Assembly (NCBI GenBank): GCA_964550345.1
Contig: CAZJYZ010000019.1
Coordinates: 1 to 51,905, forward strand
DNA from: JAAEUB01 sp964550345
Lineage (GTDB): Bacteria > Pseudomonadota > Alphaproteobacteria > Rhodobacterales > Rhodobacteraceae
Reading direction: 5' to 3'
Length of the DNA: 51,905 nt
Under the pieces are notes generated by a model. The model searched no databases and was not told the DNA's origin. It was given only the letters and a program-made list of their open reading frames with translations. Positions 16,205 through 24,933 of the stretch are shown here, one piece after another; position 1 is the first letter of the stretch; each line of letters opens with the position of its first letter. The position numbers and the translations under genes are program-made.

Positions 16205-17143
16205 ATGAAGAGACCAGAAGCAATAACATTCAAGCAATTACGGGCACTTAGTGCGGTTGCTCAATTTGGCTCTATCACGAGGGCTGCTGAGGCAATTCAC
16301 CTCACCCCCCCTGCGGTGCACACACAGCTTCGCCAACTTGCCACCCATATGGAGACCGAGATTCTGCGGCGTGGTGACGCAGGACGCATGGAATTGACGG
16401 ATGAAGGGCAACTGGTTCTGGAGGCCGCCGGGCGCATTGAGGCGGAACTGGATAATTGCCTGCGTTCAGTTTCAGCCCTTCGCGATGGTAATACGGGTCT
16501 GGTGCGTCTAGGCGTTGTGTCCACCGGAAAATATTTCGCTCCGGCGCTGGTGGCACACCTGAAAGATGAGTTTCCCGACATAAAAGTCGAACTTACAATT
16601 GGCAACCGCGGACAGATCATTACCGCACTGGATAATCGCCAAATCCAACTGGCAATTATGGGACGCCCACCACGCATTCCCGCAAATGATGCCGAAGTGC
16701 TCGGCCCGCATCCACATGTCTTTATTGCGCCGCCCGATCACCCGCTGGTTAAAGGTTCAAAGGTGACCGCGCAGGACTTGCTGGATGAAACCATTATCGA
16801 GCGTGAAATCGGCTCGGGTACGCGTATCTTGTTGACGCGCTTTATGGACCGCATAGGCCAGGGTGCCTCTTATGAGACCATGTCGATGGGATCTAATGAG
16901 ACCATCAAACAGGCGGTAATCGCCGGGTTGGGCATCGCCCTGATCTCGCAGCATACGGTTTGTGAGGAATTGCATAACAGGCGGCTGGTCACACTGGATA
17001 TGCCCGGCCTGCCAATCGAACGCTCATGGTACCTGCTTGCCCGAACCGATACCAAACTAAGCGCTGCTGCAGAAAAGATAAAGGCTCATATCTCTGACAT
17101 GAAAGGGTCGTTTTTGCCACGGGCAAATGAAAGGGCCCGGTAG
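16205..17143 (+). CDS. cbbR: CbbR, LysR-family regulator of the cbb operon
   Basis: A 312-residue LysR-type protein. An N-terminal winged helix-turn-helix spans about 8-66 (FKQLRALSAVAQFGSITRAA, then HLTPPAVHTQLRQL). The effector-binding domain spans about 95-300 with the typical LGVVSTGKYFAPALVAHLKDEFPD and GLGIALISQHTV segments. CbbR proteins activate Calvin-cycle operons in response to metabolites such as RuBP, phosphoenolpyruvate or NADPH. Identity rests on divergent position next to fbp and on the CbbR-like inducer domain. It probably represses its own gene, as the family does. A reader should note that its regulon here lacks RuBisCO. Confidence 0.9.
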   Translation: MKRPEAITFKQLRALSAVAQFGSITRAAEAIHLTPPAVHTQLRQLATHMETEILRRGDAGRMELTDEGQLVLEAAGRIEAELDNCLRSVSALRDGNTGLVRLGVVSTGKYFAPALVAHLKDEFPDIKVELTIGNRGQIITALDNRQIQLAIMGRPPRIPANDAEVLGPHPHVFIAPPDHPLVKGSKVTAQDLLDETIIEREIGSGTRILLTRFMDRIGQGASYETMSMGSNETIKQAVIAGLGIALISQHTVCEELHNRRLVTLDMPGLPIERSWYLLARTDTKLSAAAEKIKAHISDMKGSFLPRANERAR

Positions 17144-17189
17144 GGATCAGGCGGCCGCCACACTGACCCAAACCTAAAAGCTGCAAGCT

Positions 17190-17794
17190 CTAGATCTTAC
17201 AGACCAACAAGACCGCATCACCGTCCGCGTAGGGCAGGCATGCATGAGGCACCAAAGCACGGCGATCCAACTCTTGGTATCCCAAACGCTGATAAAACCG
17301 TATTGCTCCGGTATTCTGTTCAAAACAGATCAGGCTGATGCGTGGCAAAGCCAGCTCCCGCGCGCGCCCTGTCACCGCCTGCATCAAAGCTTTGCCCACG
17401 CCTTTGTCCCTGTAGGATTCGCTGACCGCTATCCCGACAAATACAAGCTGCCACTATCCTCAAGCTCACTATATGGTTTCAGTACCGGGTCACTTTCCGG
17501 TGCGTCGTCCGGGGCCGTCACCATCGTATAACTATGCGCCATTCCGGCAAGTTTGCCGTCCAGTTCAGCAATCAGGCAATTCTTATACGAAAATACTACA
17601 TTTTCGCGCGCGTATCGGCGTGTCCCTGTTTCAAGGATACTTTCACCGGGCAAAGCAACCTTATCCCAGATATATTCAGCCAACCCATCTGATGAGGTCA
17701 GGAATAGCCGGGCGATATCGCCACTGTCTTCTTTGCACGCGGGCCGAATACGTATCAGGGTTCGTCCCTCCCGTTCGTGGGATGATACCGTCAA
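17190..17794 (-). pseudogene. GNAT-family N-acetyltransferase, disrupted by a frameshift
   Basis: Two adjoining minus-strand frames make one GNAT domain. The upstream part (17794 to 17429, TTG start) carries the N-terminal half with YKNCLIAELDGKLAGMAHSY and ends DSGSLYLSG-stop. The other frame continues GIAVSESYRDKGVGKALMQAVTGRARE, containing the acetyl-CoA loop, then NTGAIRFYQRLGYQE. Adding one G near 17437 would restore LYLVGIAVSES across the junction, so a single-base deletion (or sequencing error) separates them. The rest looks undecayed, suggesting a recent event. The presumptive TTG start overlaps the stop of the upstream alpha/beta hydrolase gene. The substrate is unknown. Confidence 0.85.
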
Positions 17795-18612
17795 GTATCC
17801 ACCCCCGCTGGATCAGGGGGATGGTGCATCAGAAATTGGACAATCCGTGTAAGAGTTTCGCCGGGTTGTTCCAGATGAGGTGAATGACGGCAATCCTCGA
17901 GGATTGCCTGCTCAAAAGGGCTGTTGATCCGGGTCGCGATCTCATCGATCTGGGCCAGAGTGCCATATTGATCCTGACGCCCCTGAACGGCCAGCACCGG
18001 AACTTTGATCGTATCGATCACATCGGCGACGTTCCACGCCTCATAGTCAGGGTCCAGCCAACAATCATTCCAACCCCAAAAGCAATTGTCCGGATCGCGG
18101 TGGTATCTGGCCATGCGATCGCGCAGATCGGATGTCTCATAGGCCACTTTCGCCTCCGCAATGGCGGCCAGTCCCATGGGCTCGGTAAAGAAATGCGGGG
18201 CGATCACTACCAGGCCGTGCAGCCGGTCATCAGGCACGATACCGGCATAGATGGCCGCAATGGTCGCCCCATCGCTATGGCCCAGCAAAACACAATTTTT
18301 TATCCCGATATGGTCGAGAACCAAGGGTAAAACATCCTGCGCCTGACGCGTGGCGTGATCAAGCGGTCTGGGCAAGGGTGCCGGGTCTGATTGCCCGTGC
18401 CCTGCGCGCGAATAGACAAAGACGCCATAGCCTGTTTCGGTTGCAAGCTTCTCGGGGAAATCCTTCCACAGACCAACACTGCCCAACCCTTCATGCAGCA
18501 TGACGATCGTTGGCGTCTGCGCCGGATCAGGCCCGTAACAGGCATATTCAAGCGCGCAGTCACGGACCAGCAGCTTGCCGGTCGCGGCATCCGTCCAGGT
18601 GAAATCTGCCAT
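17791..18612 (-). CDS. alpha/beta hydrolase
   Basis: A 273-residue hydrolase of the alpha/beta fold. The oxyanion region is TIVMLHEGLGSVGLWKDFP. The nucleophile elbow is LLGHSDGATIAAIYAG, with Ser at its centre, and the catalytic His is probably in EDCRHSPHLEQPGE near the C-terminus. FWGWNDCWLDPDYEAWN forms part of the cap. It looks like an esterase or C-C hydrolase of small substrates, but the substrate cannot be named. The ATG at 18612 is chosen from family length; 18645 is an alternative. It lies 69 bases past the truncated dnaE2 gene and overlaps the GNAT pseudogene, suggesting cotranscription with the latter. Confidence 0.8.
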   Translation of the reverse strand: MADFTWTDAATGKLLVRDCALEYACYGPDPAQTPTIVMLHEGLGSVGLWKDFPEKLATETGYGVFVYSRAGHGQSDPAPLPRPLDHATRQAQDVLPLVLDHIGIKNCVLLGHSDGATIAAIYAGIVPDDRLHGLVVIAPHFFTEPMGLAAIAEAKVAYETSDLRDRMARYHRDPDNCFWGWNDCWLDPDYEAWNVADVIDTIKVPVLAVQGRQDQYGTLAQIDEIATRINSPFEQAILEDCRHSPHLEQPGETLTRIVQFLMHHPPDPAGVDT

Positions 18613-18681
18613 ATCGTGATGTGCTCCGGTTAATCCTGCCCACAAATTAGGCGCGAAGACGGCGATGCAGCAATATAAAAC

Positions 18682-21582
18682 TCAGATCGGGGGCGTTAAC
18701 TTGTCTCTGAGCAGCGCCATGGGGTGCGCACGCAGGGTCAGGCGCATGGCAACATAATCTTCCACCACCTCTTCGCCCAGGCTCATTTCGGGCAGGGTGA
18801 CCGGCGCCTCAAAGATACCCTCGCCATCCATATCGGTCGCAAAAAGCGGCAGTGGTGCATCGCCGGTGATCGCTTTTGCCTGCCACAGGGCTTCGCGACG
18901 GTTGAGGCCCAGCGCCGCGAAGGCATCCGCCTCGGCCAGCCGGGCCAACAGGCGCGGCGGCGTGCCGGCACGCCGCCAGACATCCTCAGCGCTCAGATAC
19001 CCGTTGCCGCGCGCAGCGGCGATCCAGCCCGCCTCATCCTCGCCAAACCCTTTGAGTTGGCGAAAGCCAAGGCGCAGCGCCAGCCCGCCTTTTCCGTCTG
19101 CCTCCATCACATTATCCCAGCTGCTGGCATTGATGCAGATCGGGCGCACCTCGACGCCATGTTCGCGGGCATCACGCACCAGCTGGGCGGGGGCGTAAAA
19201 CCCCATCGGTTGTGAATTGAGGATGGCACAGGCGAAAATGCCGGGATGGTGGTGTTTGAGCCAAGCCGAGGCATAGACCAGCAGTGCAAAACTGGCCGCA
19301 TGACTTTCGGGAAAGCCGTAAGAGCCGAAGCCCTCGATCTGGCTGAAACACCTTTCAGCAAAGTCGGCCTCATAGCCGTTTGCCTGCATGCCGCGCAGGA
19401 AGCGCGTACGAAATTCACTGACATTGCCATGCTTTTTGAACGTCGCAAGTGACCGGCGCAGGCGGTCGGCCTCGTCCCCCGAAAACCCGGCCCCGATAAT
19501 GGCGATCTGCATGGCCTGTTCCTGAAACAACGGCACGCCAAGGGTTTTGCCCAGCACATCGCCCAGATCATCCGACGGCAGGGTCACCGGCTCTTCGCCG
19601 TTCCTGCGCCTGATAAACGGATGCACCATATCGCCCTGAATGGGGCCGGGGCGAATAATGGCGACCTGAATGACAAGGTCATAAAAGTGGCGCGGCTTCA
19701 TGCGGGGCAGGAAATTCATCTGGGCGCGACTTTCGACCTGAAAAACCCCCAAGCTGTCCGCTTTGCACAGCATGTCATAAACGCGCGCATCTTCGGGCGG
19801 CAGGCTGGACAGGGTGTAATCAAGCTGCAGATGGCCGTGCATCAGGTCAAAGGCCTTGCGGATGCAGGTCAGCATGCCCAGCGCCAGCACATCGACCTTG
19901 AGGATACCAAGCGCGTCGATATCATCCTTGTCCCAACAAATGACGGTGCGGTCTTCCATCGTGGCATTTTCCACCGGCACCAGCTCATCCAGCCGCCCCT
20001 CGGTGATAATGAAGCCGCCGACATGCTGGCTCAGGTGACGTGGAAATCCCTGAATTTCGTCGCATAGCTCCATGACCAGCTGCAGGCGCTGATCATTGGG
20101 GTCGAGCCCGATCTCGCGCATGCGGTCCTCGCGCAGCCCACCGCCGCCCCAGCCCCAGATCTGACTGGACATGGAGCTGATCGTGTCTTCAGAAAGTCCC
20201 ATGGCGCGGCCCACTTCACGAATGGCACGTTTGCCGCGATAATGGATCACGGTGGCGCAGAGCCCGGCACGGTGGCGGCCATAGCGCGCATAGATATGCT
20301 GGATCACCTCTTCGCGCCGCTCATGTTCAAAATCGACGTCAATATCTGGCGGCTCATCGCGAGCCTCGGAGACAAAACGCTCAAACACCATGGTGCCGAT
20401 CTCGGGCGAGACAGATGTCACGCCCAACGCATAACACACCACCGAATTGGCGGCCGAACCGCGCCCCTGACACAGGATACCACGCCCACGTGCAAAGGCG
20501 ACAATGTCATTGACGGTCAGAAAATAGGGCGCATAGCCCAGCTTGTTAATCAGCCGCAATTCATGGGCCATCATATCTTCGACCCGCTGGCTGGCCCCGT
20601 CCGGGTAACGCTGGCGCAAACCTTTGCGCGCCAACCGGGTCAAACGTTCCTGCGGGGTTTCATCCCCGGAAATTTCCGACGGGTATTCATAGCGCAACTC
20701 ATCAAGGGAAAATGTGCAGCGCGCAGTAATCTCGCCGCTGCGATGCACTGCGGCCTCATGCCCCTGAAACAGCCGCAACATCTCGGCCTCTGAACGCAGA
20801 CGCTTTTCGGCGTTGGGTTGGGCGCGGCGGCCAAGATTGTCAACCTTGATGCCCTCGCGGATGGCGGTCAGCACGTCAAGCAACCGGCGACGGCGGCTGT
20901 GATGCATGACCGGCGCGGCACTGGCGACGGTGGGAATGTCCAGCCGTGCTGCCAGTGCGGCCAGCCGGTCGAAATGTGCACTGTCACGGCCATTATAGAC
21001 CGGCGCCATCAACAGAGATACCTGCCCGGGGAAGCGGCGCGTCAGCCGTTTCGCCTGCCCAAACCAGCTATCCGCGCCGCGCAGCCCCCGGCCCGTTTGC
21101 GGCGGCGGTATCAGCAGCATCTCGCACCCCGCACCCCATTCCAGCACGTCGCCAAGGCGCAAAAGGCAGTCCCCTTTCTCGGCCCGTCTGCGCCCCAAGG
21201 TCAGCAGCCGCGACAACCGCCCCCAGGCCGCCCGGTCCCGGGGCAGAACGGTCAAGGCAAAGCCGTCCTCAAGCACCAGGCGCGCGGCAGGGATCAGCCT
21301 TGGAACAGTGGTAATGTCCAGCGATGGCGGGCCTGTCATTCCCTTGGGCATTGGTGGTCCAACCGGGCCGTGCTGCGCCTCAAATTCCTGCCGGAGCCGC
21401 ACCGAGCGCGCCACTTCACGCGCCGCCACATGGGCACGCACGATCCCGGCAACCGAATTCACATCAGCAATCGCCAGCGCCTGCATCCCCATCAGCCCGG
21501 CACGTTCGACATATTCCTCAGCATGAGAACCACCGGTGAGGAAAGTAAAGTTCGAGGTGATGCAAAGCTCAGCGAAGGCCAT
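18682..21582 (-). CDS. dnaE2: error-prone DNA polymerase DnaE2 (ImuC), C-terminally truncated
   Basis: A 966-residue bacterial family C polymerase. It opens with a PHP domain (ELCITSNFTFLTGGSHAEEYVERA), followed by the catalytic palm with the acidic motif EPPDIDVDFEHERREEV and the fingers/thumb region (GVFQVESRAQMNFLPRM, HAASFALLVYASAWLKHHHP). DnaE2 takes part in SOS translesion synthesis and mutagenesis with ImuA and ImuB. Family members run to about 1,050-1,150 residues; this one stops at HPMALLRDKLTPPI, exactly where the C-terminal OB-fold domain should begin, and no other frame downstream encodes it. imuA and imuB are not upstream; a DUF2064 gene is. A LexA-like box lies 89 bases before the start. 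Confidence 0.9.
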   Translation of the reverse strand: MAFAELCITSNFTFLTGGSHAEEYVERAGLMGMQALAIADVNSVAGIVRAHVAAREVARSVRLRQEFEAQHGPVGPPMPKGMTGPPSLDITTVPRLIPAARLVLEDGFALTVLPRDRAAWGRLSRLLTLGRRRAEKGDCLLRLGDVLEWGAGCEMLLIPPPQTGRGLRGADSWFGQAKRLTRRFPGQVSLLMAPVYNGRDSAHFDRLAALAARLDIPTVASAAPVMHHSRRRRLLDVLTAIREGIKVDNLGRRAQPNAEKRLRSEAEMLRLFQGHEAAVHRSGEITARCTFSLDELRYEYPSEISGDETPQERLTRLARKGLRQRYPDGASQRVEDMMAHELRLINKLGYAPYFLTVNDIVAFARGRGILCQGRGSAANSVVCYALGVTSVSPEIGTMVFERFVSEARDEPPDIDVDFEHERREEVIQHIYARYGRHRAGLCATVIHYRGKRAIREVGRAMGLSEDTISSMSSQIWGWGGGGLREDRMREIGLDPNDQRLQLVMELCDEIQGFPRHLSQHVGGFIITEGRLDELVPVENATMEDRTVICWDKDDIDALGILKVDVLALGMLTCIRKAFDLMHGHLQLDYTLSSLPPEDARVYDMLCKADSLGVFQVESRAQMNFLPRMKPRHFYDLVIQVAIIRPGPIQGDMVHPFIRRRNGEEPVTLPSDDLGDVLGKTLGVPLFQEQAMQIAIIGAGFSGDEADRLRRSLATFKKHGNVSEFRTRFLRGMQANGYEADFAERCFSQIEGFGSYGFPESHAASFALLVYASAWLKHHHPGIFACAILNSQPMGFYAPAQLVRDAREHGVEVRPICINASSWDNVMEADGKGGLALRLGFRQLKGFGEDEAGWIAAARGNGYLSAEDVWRRAGTPPRLLARLAEADAFAALGLNRREALWQAKAITGDAPLPLFATDMDGEGIFEAPVTLPEMSLGEEVVEDYVAMRLTLRAHPMALLRDKLTPPI

Positions 21583-21670
21583 CAGAGCACCGTTCGCGAA
21601 GAAGCAGGCTTAAATCAAGGGCGCGCAAGCCCGGAGAGAGGGGAGAATCCATCATGCTACCCGTCAGTAT

Positions 21671-21685
21671 ATTCACGTTTTGTTC
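21671..21685. promoter_or_regulatory. LexA-box-like site upstream of dnaE2
   Basis: The plus strand reads ATTC-N7-GTTC, one mismatch from the alphaproteobacterial SOS box GTTC-N7-GTTC. It lies 89 bases upstream of dnaE2, a gene that is SOS-controlled in this group. Assignment rests on sequence and position only. Confidence 0.5.
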
Positions 21686-21736
21686 TTATGTGGAGTCCTA
21701 TTAGTCATCCAGGAAGCAAAGTGGTCGAAAATGGTA

Positions 21737-22348
21737 TCAGGGGGTACCCGGCAGGTCAGCCAAAGTATCTACGTCATCCAATGTCTGGATCAGAGAATAA
21801 GAACGCCCGGGAATGGTGGCGAGCGTATCTGAGAGTGCATATTCGCTGGACCAGCGTACCGGGGCAAACATGGAGTTGGGCACGGGGCGGTTGCGTTTCA
21901 GGCCGACCAGCCAGAAACCTCCGTCGCTGGCGGGGCCGAAAACGGCATCATTCTTGCCCAAAGCCCTGAAGGCAGAGCCGATTTGGGTGCGGGTAATGCC
22001 GGGAATGTCCGCGCCGATGATCAGAGTTGGGCCGGGGGGCAGCCTTTGGAATATCCGCCGCATCCGGGCACCGAGATCACCGGACCCTTGCGCAATGCGT
22101 GGGATATGCACAGGCCAGACCCGGCTGGTCAGGCCTTCGTGGGCCGGGGATACCGCAAGGATGGTTTGCCAGCGCGGGCTTTCGACACGCCTGAGAAGGT
22201 CGGCACTTTGGTGGCGAAACCACCATGCAGCCCGGGTCATTCCCAGCCCTGCCCCAAGACGGGTTTTCACCCGGCCCGGATGCGGCTCTTTCACCATGAC
22301 AACCAAATGCGGTTGAAAACGATGGCTTAGCTCAGGCGAAATAGTCAC
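21737..22348 (-). CDS. DUF2064 / TIGR04282-type glycosyltransferase-like protein
   Basis: A protein of about 203 residues that begins TISPELSHRFQPHLVVMVKEPHPGRVKTRLGAGLG, the usual N-terminus of DUF2064 proteins. Further motifs are IAQGSGDLGARM, TLIIGADIPGI (DxD-like nucleotide-sugar site) and DAVFGPASDGGFWLVGL. The TIGR04282 family is annotated as arsenosugar biosynthesis glycosyltransferases, but many members lie outside arsenic loci, and no arsM or arsenic genes are visible here, so the substrate is uncertain. The GTG at 22348 overlaps the end of dapE by 17 bases and is preferred over an ORF start at 22441 deep inside dapE; translational coupling with dapE is likely. Confidence 0.8.
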   Translation of the reverse strand: MTISPELSHRFQPHLVVMVKEPHPGRVKTRLGAGLGMTRAAWWFRHQSADLLRRVESPRWQTILAVSPAHEGLTSRVWPVHIPRIAQGSGDLGARMRRIFQRLPPGPTLIIGADIPGITRTQIGSAFRALGKNDAVFGPASDGGFWLVGLKRNRPVPNSMFAPVRWSSEYALSDTLATIPGRSYSLIQTLDDVDTLADLPGTP

Positions 22349-23480
22349 GAATGATCCGGGTATATATCGCCTTGAGCTGGTGAATTTGCGCCACCGGCAC
22401 ACGTTCATCAACCGCATGCATGTGATGGCCGACAAGGCCAAACTCTACCACCGGGCAATGATCTTTGACAAAACGCGCATCCGAGGTGCCGCCGGAGGTT
22501 GACAGTTCAGGCGTCACACCGGTTTCGGCCGTGACAGCTTTGCTGACCAGATCAGACAGGGCACCCGGCGGGGTCAGGAAACTTTCCCCGGAAACCTTGA
22601 AGCTCATGGAAATATCAATACCAGTTTCGACCGCAACAATTGCTGCCTCGTCCTGCAACCATTTGGTGATACTTGCCGAGCTGTGATTGTTGTTGAAGCG
22701 AATATTGACAGTGGCTTTACAAATGGCCGGAATGACATTCGTAGCGGGATTACCGGTGTCTATGGTCGTAACCGCAAGGGTGGAGGGGTCAAAGTGTCCT
22801 GTACCCTGATCCATTTCATGCGCATCCAGACGCGCCATCAGGTGGGCCAGTGCCGGAACCGGGTTTTTGGCACGGTGGGGATAGGCGGCATGTCCTTGCA
22901 CCCCGCGTGCCGTAAAAAAGGCTGACATTGATCCGCGCCTGCCGATCTTGATCATCTCACCCATTTTGTCCGGGCATGTCGGCTCGCCAACAAGACAGGC
23001 AGTCATTGCCTCGTTATTGGCGCCCATCCAGTCGAGAATTGCCGTCGTTCCATCAATCGCATCGCCTTCTTCATCCCCGGTAATGGTGATGACAATTGCA
23101 CCATCCGGCGGAGCATCCTGCACAATGTCGATCGCCGCAGCGACAAAGGCGGCAACGCCCGACTTCATATCTGTCGCCCCTCGACCCCACAAAATACCGT
23201 CTTCTATGTCGCCCGAAAACGGTGGTTTGGTCCAACGTGCCTCATCCCCAACCGGCACCACATCGGTGTGGCCGTTGAAGCCAAACGATCTGTTGGCGCC
23301 CTGCCGACCCCAGCGGGCAAACAAGTTTGATACCTCACCGCGATCAACGCGGGTACAAATGAAGCCAGCATTACTGAGCAAATCCTCTAGCAAAACGAGC
23401 GCGCCACCTTCTTCAGGCGTCACTGAGGCACATTGGATCAGACGCTGTGTTAGCAAAACCGGGTCGGTATTTGTGGTCAT
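22332..23480 (-). CDS. dapE: succinyl-diaminopimelate desuccinylase
   Basis: A 382-residue M20-family metallohydrolase. Zinc-binding motifs are FNGHTDVVPVGDEARW and WGRGATDMKSGVAAF, followed by TGDEEGDAIDGT with the catalytic glutamate pair. The lid domain contains RRGSMSAFFTARGVQGHAAYPHRAKNP, and GGTSDARFV and EFGLVGHHMHAVDE are C-terminal metal/substrate motifs. The enzyme releases succinate from N-succinyl-LL-diaminopimelate in the lysine and peptidoglycan precursor pathway. The succinyltransferase gene dapD is at 35.7-36.6 kb on the same strand, so the pathway genes are scattered. The gene has a reasonable upstream site (AAAGGAGTG). Confidence 0.96.
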   Translation of the reverse strand: MTTNTDPVLLTQRLIQCASVTPEEGGALVLLEDLLSNAGFICTRVDRGEVSNLFARWGRQGANRSFGFNGHTDVVPVGDEARWTKPPFSGDIEDGILWGRGATDMKSGVAAFVAAAIDIVQDAPPDGAIVITITGDEEGDAIDGTTAILDWMGANNEAMTACLVGEPTCPDKMGEMIKIGRRGSMSAFFTARGVQGHAAYPHRAKNPVPALAHLMARLDAHEMDQGTGHFDPSTLAVTTIDTGNPATNVIPAICKATVNIRFNNNHSSASITKWLQDEAAIVAVETGIDISMSFKVSGESFLTPPGALSDLVSKAVTAETGVTPELSTSGGTSDARFVKDHCPVVEFGLVGHHMHAVDERVPVAQIHQLKAIYTRIIRDYFA

Positions 23481-23767
23481 CGCACACTCCTTTGTGCCCT
23501 GTTAGCGCGCCCGCCGCGGTGCTGCAATTGTGACTGTTGCGCGACAGGTCACACCCACCAAGTCTATTCTTCCCCTAAGGGCTTAACAAATCAGAGAAAT
23601 TACGTCATTATACACTCAGAACAAAGACCTGAGGCAGGTCGGAGGCCGAAAAAGCGCGGCAAAGCGCAGGTCTCACGAGCGGTATGTAGAAAGAAACGCG
23701 GCCCTGAGCCGGCTGTTTTGCCGCCTGTATTCTGCCTGAGGAAGAGGTGGAGTGGCAAGGGACAGGC

Positions 23768-23842
23768 ATGGTTGCGGCGTCTGAATTATCGACTAAAACC
23801 AGCGCAACTGGGTTCACTGGCAAGCTTAGGTGCTTGCCATGA
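23768..23842 (+). CDS. possible 24-codon leader ORF coupled to the Hint-domain gene
   Basis: An ATG at 23768, six bases after AAGGG, opens a 24-codon frame (MVAASELSTKTSATGF...) that ends at TGA 23840-23842. Its stop overlaps the ATG of the downstream Hint-domain gene as ATGA, the geometry of translational coupling. It has no recognisable family and its length is within chance, so it is offered as a candidate. The last codons form one arm of a hairpin before the downstream start. Confidence 0.3.
   Translation: MVAASELSTKTSATGFTGKLRCLP
23819..23838 (+). promoter_or_regulatory. hairpin abutting the Hint-gene start codon
   Basis: GGCAAGC (23819-23825) pairs with GCTTGCC (23832-23838) around the 6-base loop TTAGGT. 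The stem ends exactly at the ATG at 23839 and the loop holds the only Shine-Dalgarno-like bases, so it may limit translation of the Hint gene unless ribosomes read through the small upstream frame. This is inferred from sequence alone. Confidence 0.35.
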
Positions 23843-24933
23843 GCTGGATCGGTCTTTACGGGCATAGCGTTTCGGCTTTTGATACCGCCGGTGTCTCGCA
23901 CCAGTCACCCTATTTTTGTGATACCGAAGATGATGGCATCCTGCCCGTTGGCACCTTACTGATCGAGGCGGTCTTTACCGCCCAACCCCGCATGCCACAG
24001 CGCATTCTACGCTATGAGCATCGCGATGGCTGGCTGCGCAGTCTGTCGATTACCCTGACAGCCGAGGGCCGGCTTTCATTTGAAGTCCGTCAGGGAGAGG
24101 CGGTGTCAGAGGCGCATCTTGGCATAACTGTGCCCCCGCTCGAGACCAGATTGCGCATAAGTTACTCGTGGGATGCACCAGGCAGGCGGGCGATCCTGAC
24201 CGTCAAGAACCTGGATCAGGAATTGATGTATCAGACCGAGGCAAAAGCCCCCCTGCCCTTGCCTTTGGGAGATGCACGCGAAATCATCCTGAACGGAGAT
24301 GCGACCCGCGTTGACCGAAACACACGTTTTATGGCCGTGTCAGACAAAGTTGAACCGGTTGGACTTACACTTGGGGTCGTCAAGGGAACCCCGGTTGAAA
24401 CCAGCTCTGGTCCGCAATTCATCGAACGCCTGCGGCTTGGGGACGAGGTGGTGACCATGTCAGGTGAGGTGAGCCGTGTAAGGTGGATCGTCCGGCGTGA
24501 AGTGCCAATGCTGGGCCGGTTCAGGCCGGTGCGTCTGCGTGCACCGTATTTTGGGCTGACCCGCGATATTTTGATAGCACCGGATACAAGGGTAGTGATA
24601 ACCGGCACCGAAGCGGAATACCTGTTTGGTGAAAGCAATGTTCTGGTTGAGGCACGTCATTTGGTCGATGAAAGGTCCGCACGCCGTGAACGGGCGGAAC
24701 GGGCGACGCTTTGGTATTATCACGTCTTGCTCGACCAGCACGAATGCATGAAATATGCCGGACTATGGGGCGAAAGCCTGTTTGTTGGCTCTATCGGGCG
24801 CAGCGCTGAAATGATTGCAACGACGGCTCTGGCTGACATGCCGACTACCGCGATCCCACGTCACACCCGGTTTGCTTTACCAATCTTGTCGAACTTTGAA
24901 GCGCGGACTTTGGCGCTATCCCTAAGCGCCTAA
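23839..24933 (+). CDS. Hint-domain (Hint_2) protein
   Basis: A 364-residue protein. Residues about 1-170 form an uncharacterised beta-rich N-terminal region with a lectin/adhesin-like look (SYSWDAPGRRAILTVKN). Residues about 175-310 form a Hint (hedgehog/intein) module: GTPVETSSGPQFIERLRLGDEVVTMSGEVSRVRWIV, RAPYFGLTRDILIAPDTRVVI and WYYHVLLDQHECMKYAGLWGESLF. Such proteins are common in Rhodobacteraceae and often end up at the cell surface; function is unknown. The nucleophile Cys that normally opens the Hint fold is not seen before GTPV, so self-processing is unlikely. A GTG at 23830 is an alternative start. It overlaps the convergent HAD gene by 12 bases. Confidence 0.8.
   Translation: MSWIGLYGHSVSAFDTAGVSHQSPYFCDTEDDGILPVGTLLIEAVFTAQPRMPQRILRYEHRDGWLRSLSITLTAEGRLSFEVRQGEAVSEAHLGITVPPLETRLRISYSWDAPGRRAILTVKNLDQELMYQTEAKAPLPLPLGDAREIILNGDATRVDRNTRFMAVSDKVEPVGLTLGVVKGTPVETSSGPQFIERLRLGDEVVTMSGEVSRVRWIVRREVPMLGRFRPVRLRAPYFGLTRDILIAPDTRVVITGTEAEYLFGESNVLVEARHLVDERSARRERAERATLWYYHVLLDQHECMKYAGLWGESLFVGSIGRSAEMIATTALADMPTTAIPRHTRFALPILSNFEARTLALSLSA

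Noticed and set aside
23608..23901. 97-codon antisense frame before the Hint gene
   Set aside because: No start context, no family-like text, and it overlaps the Hint gene start on the other strand.
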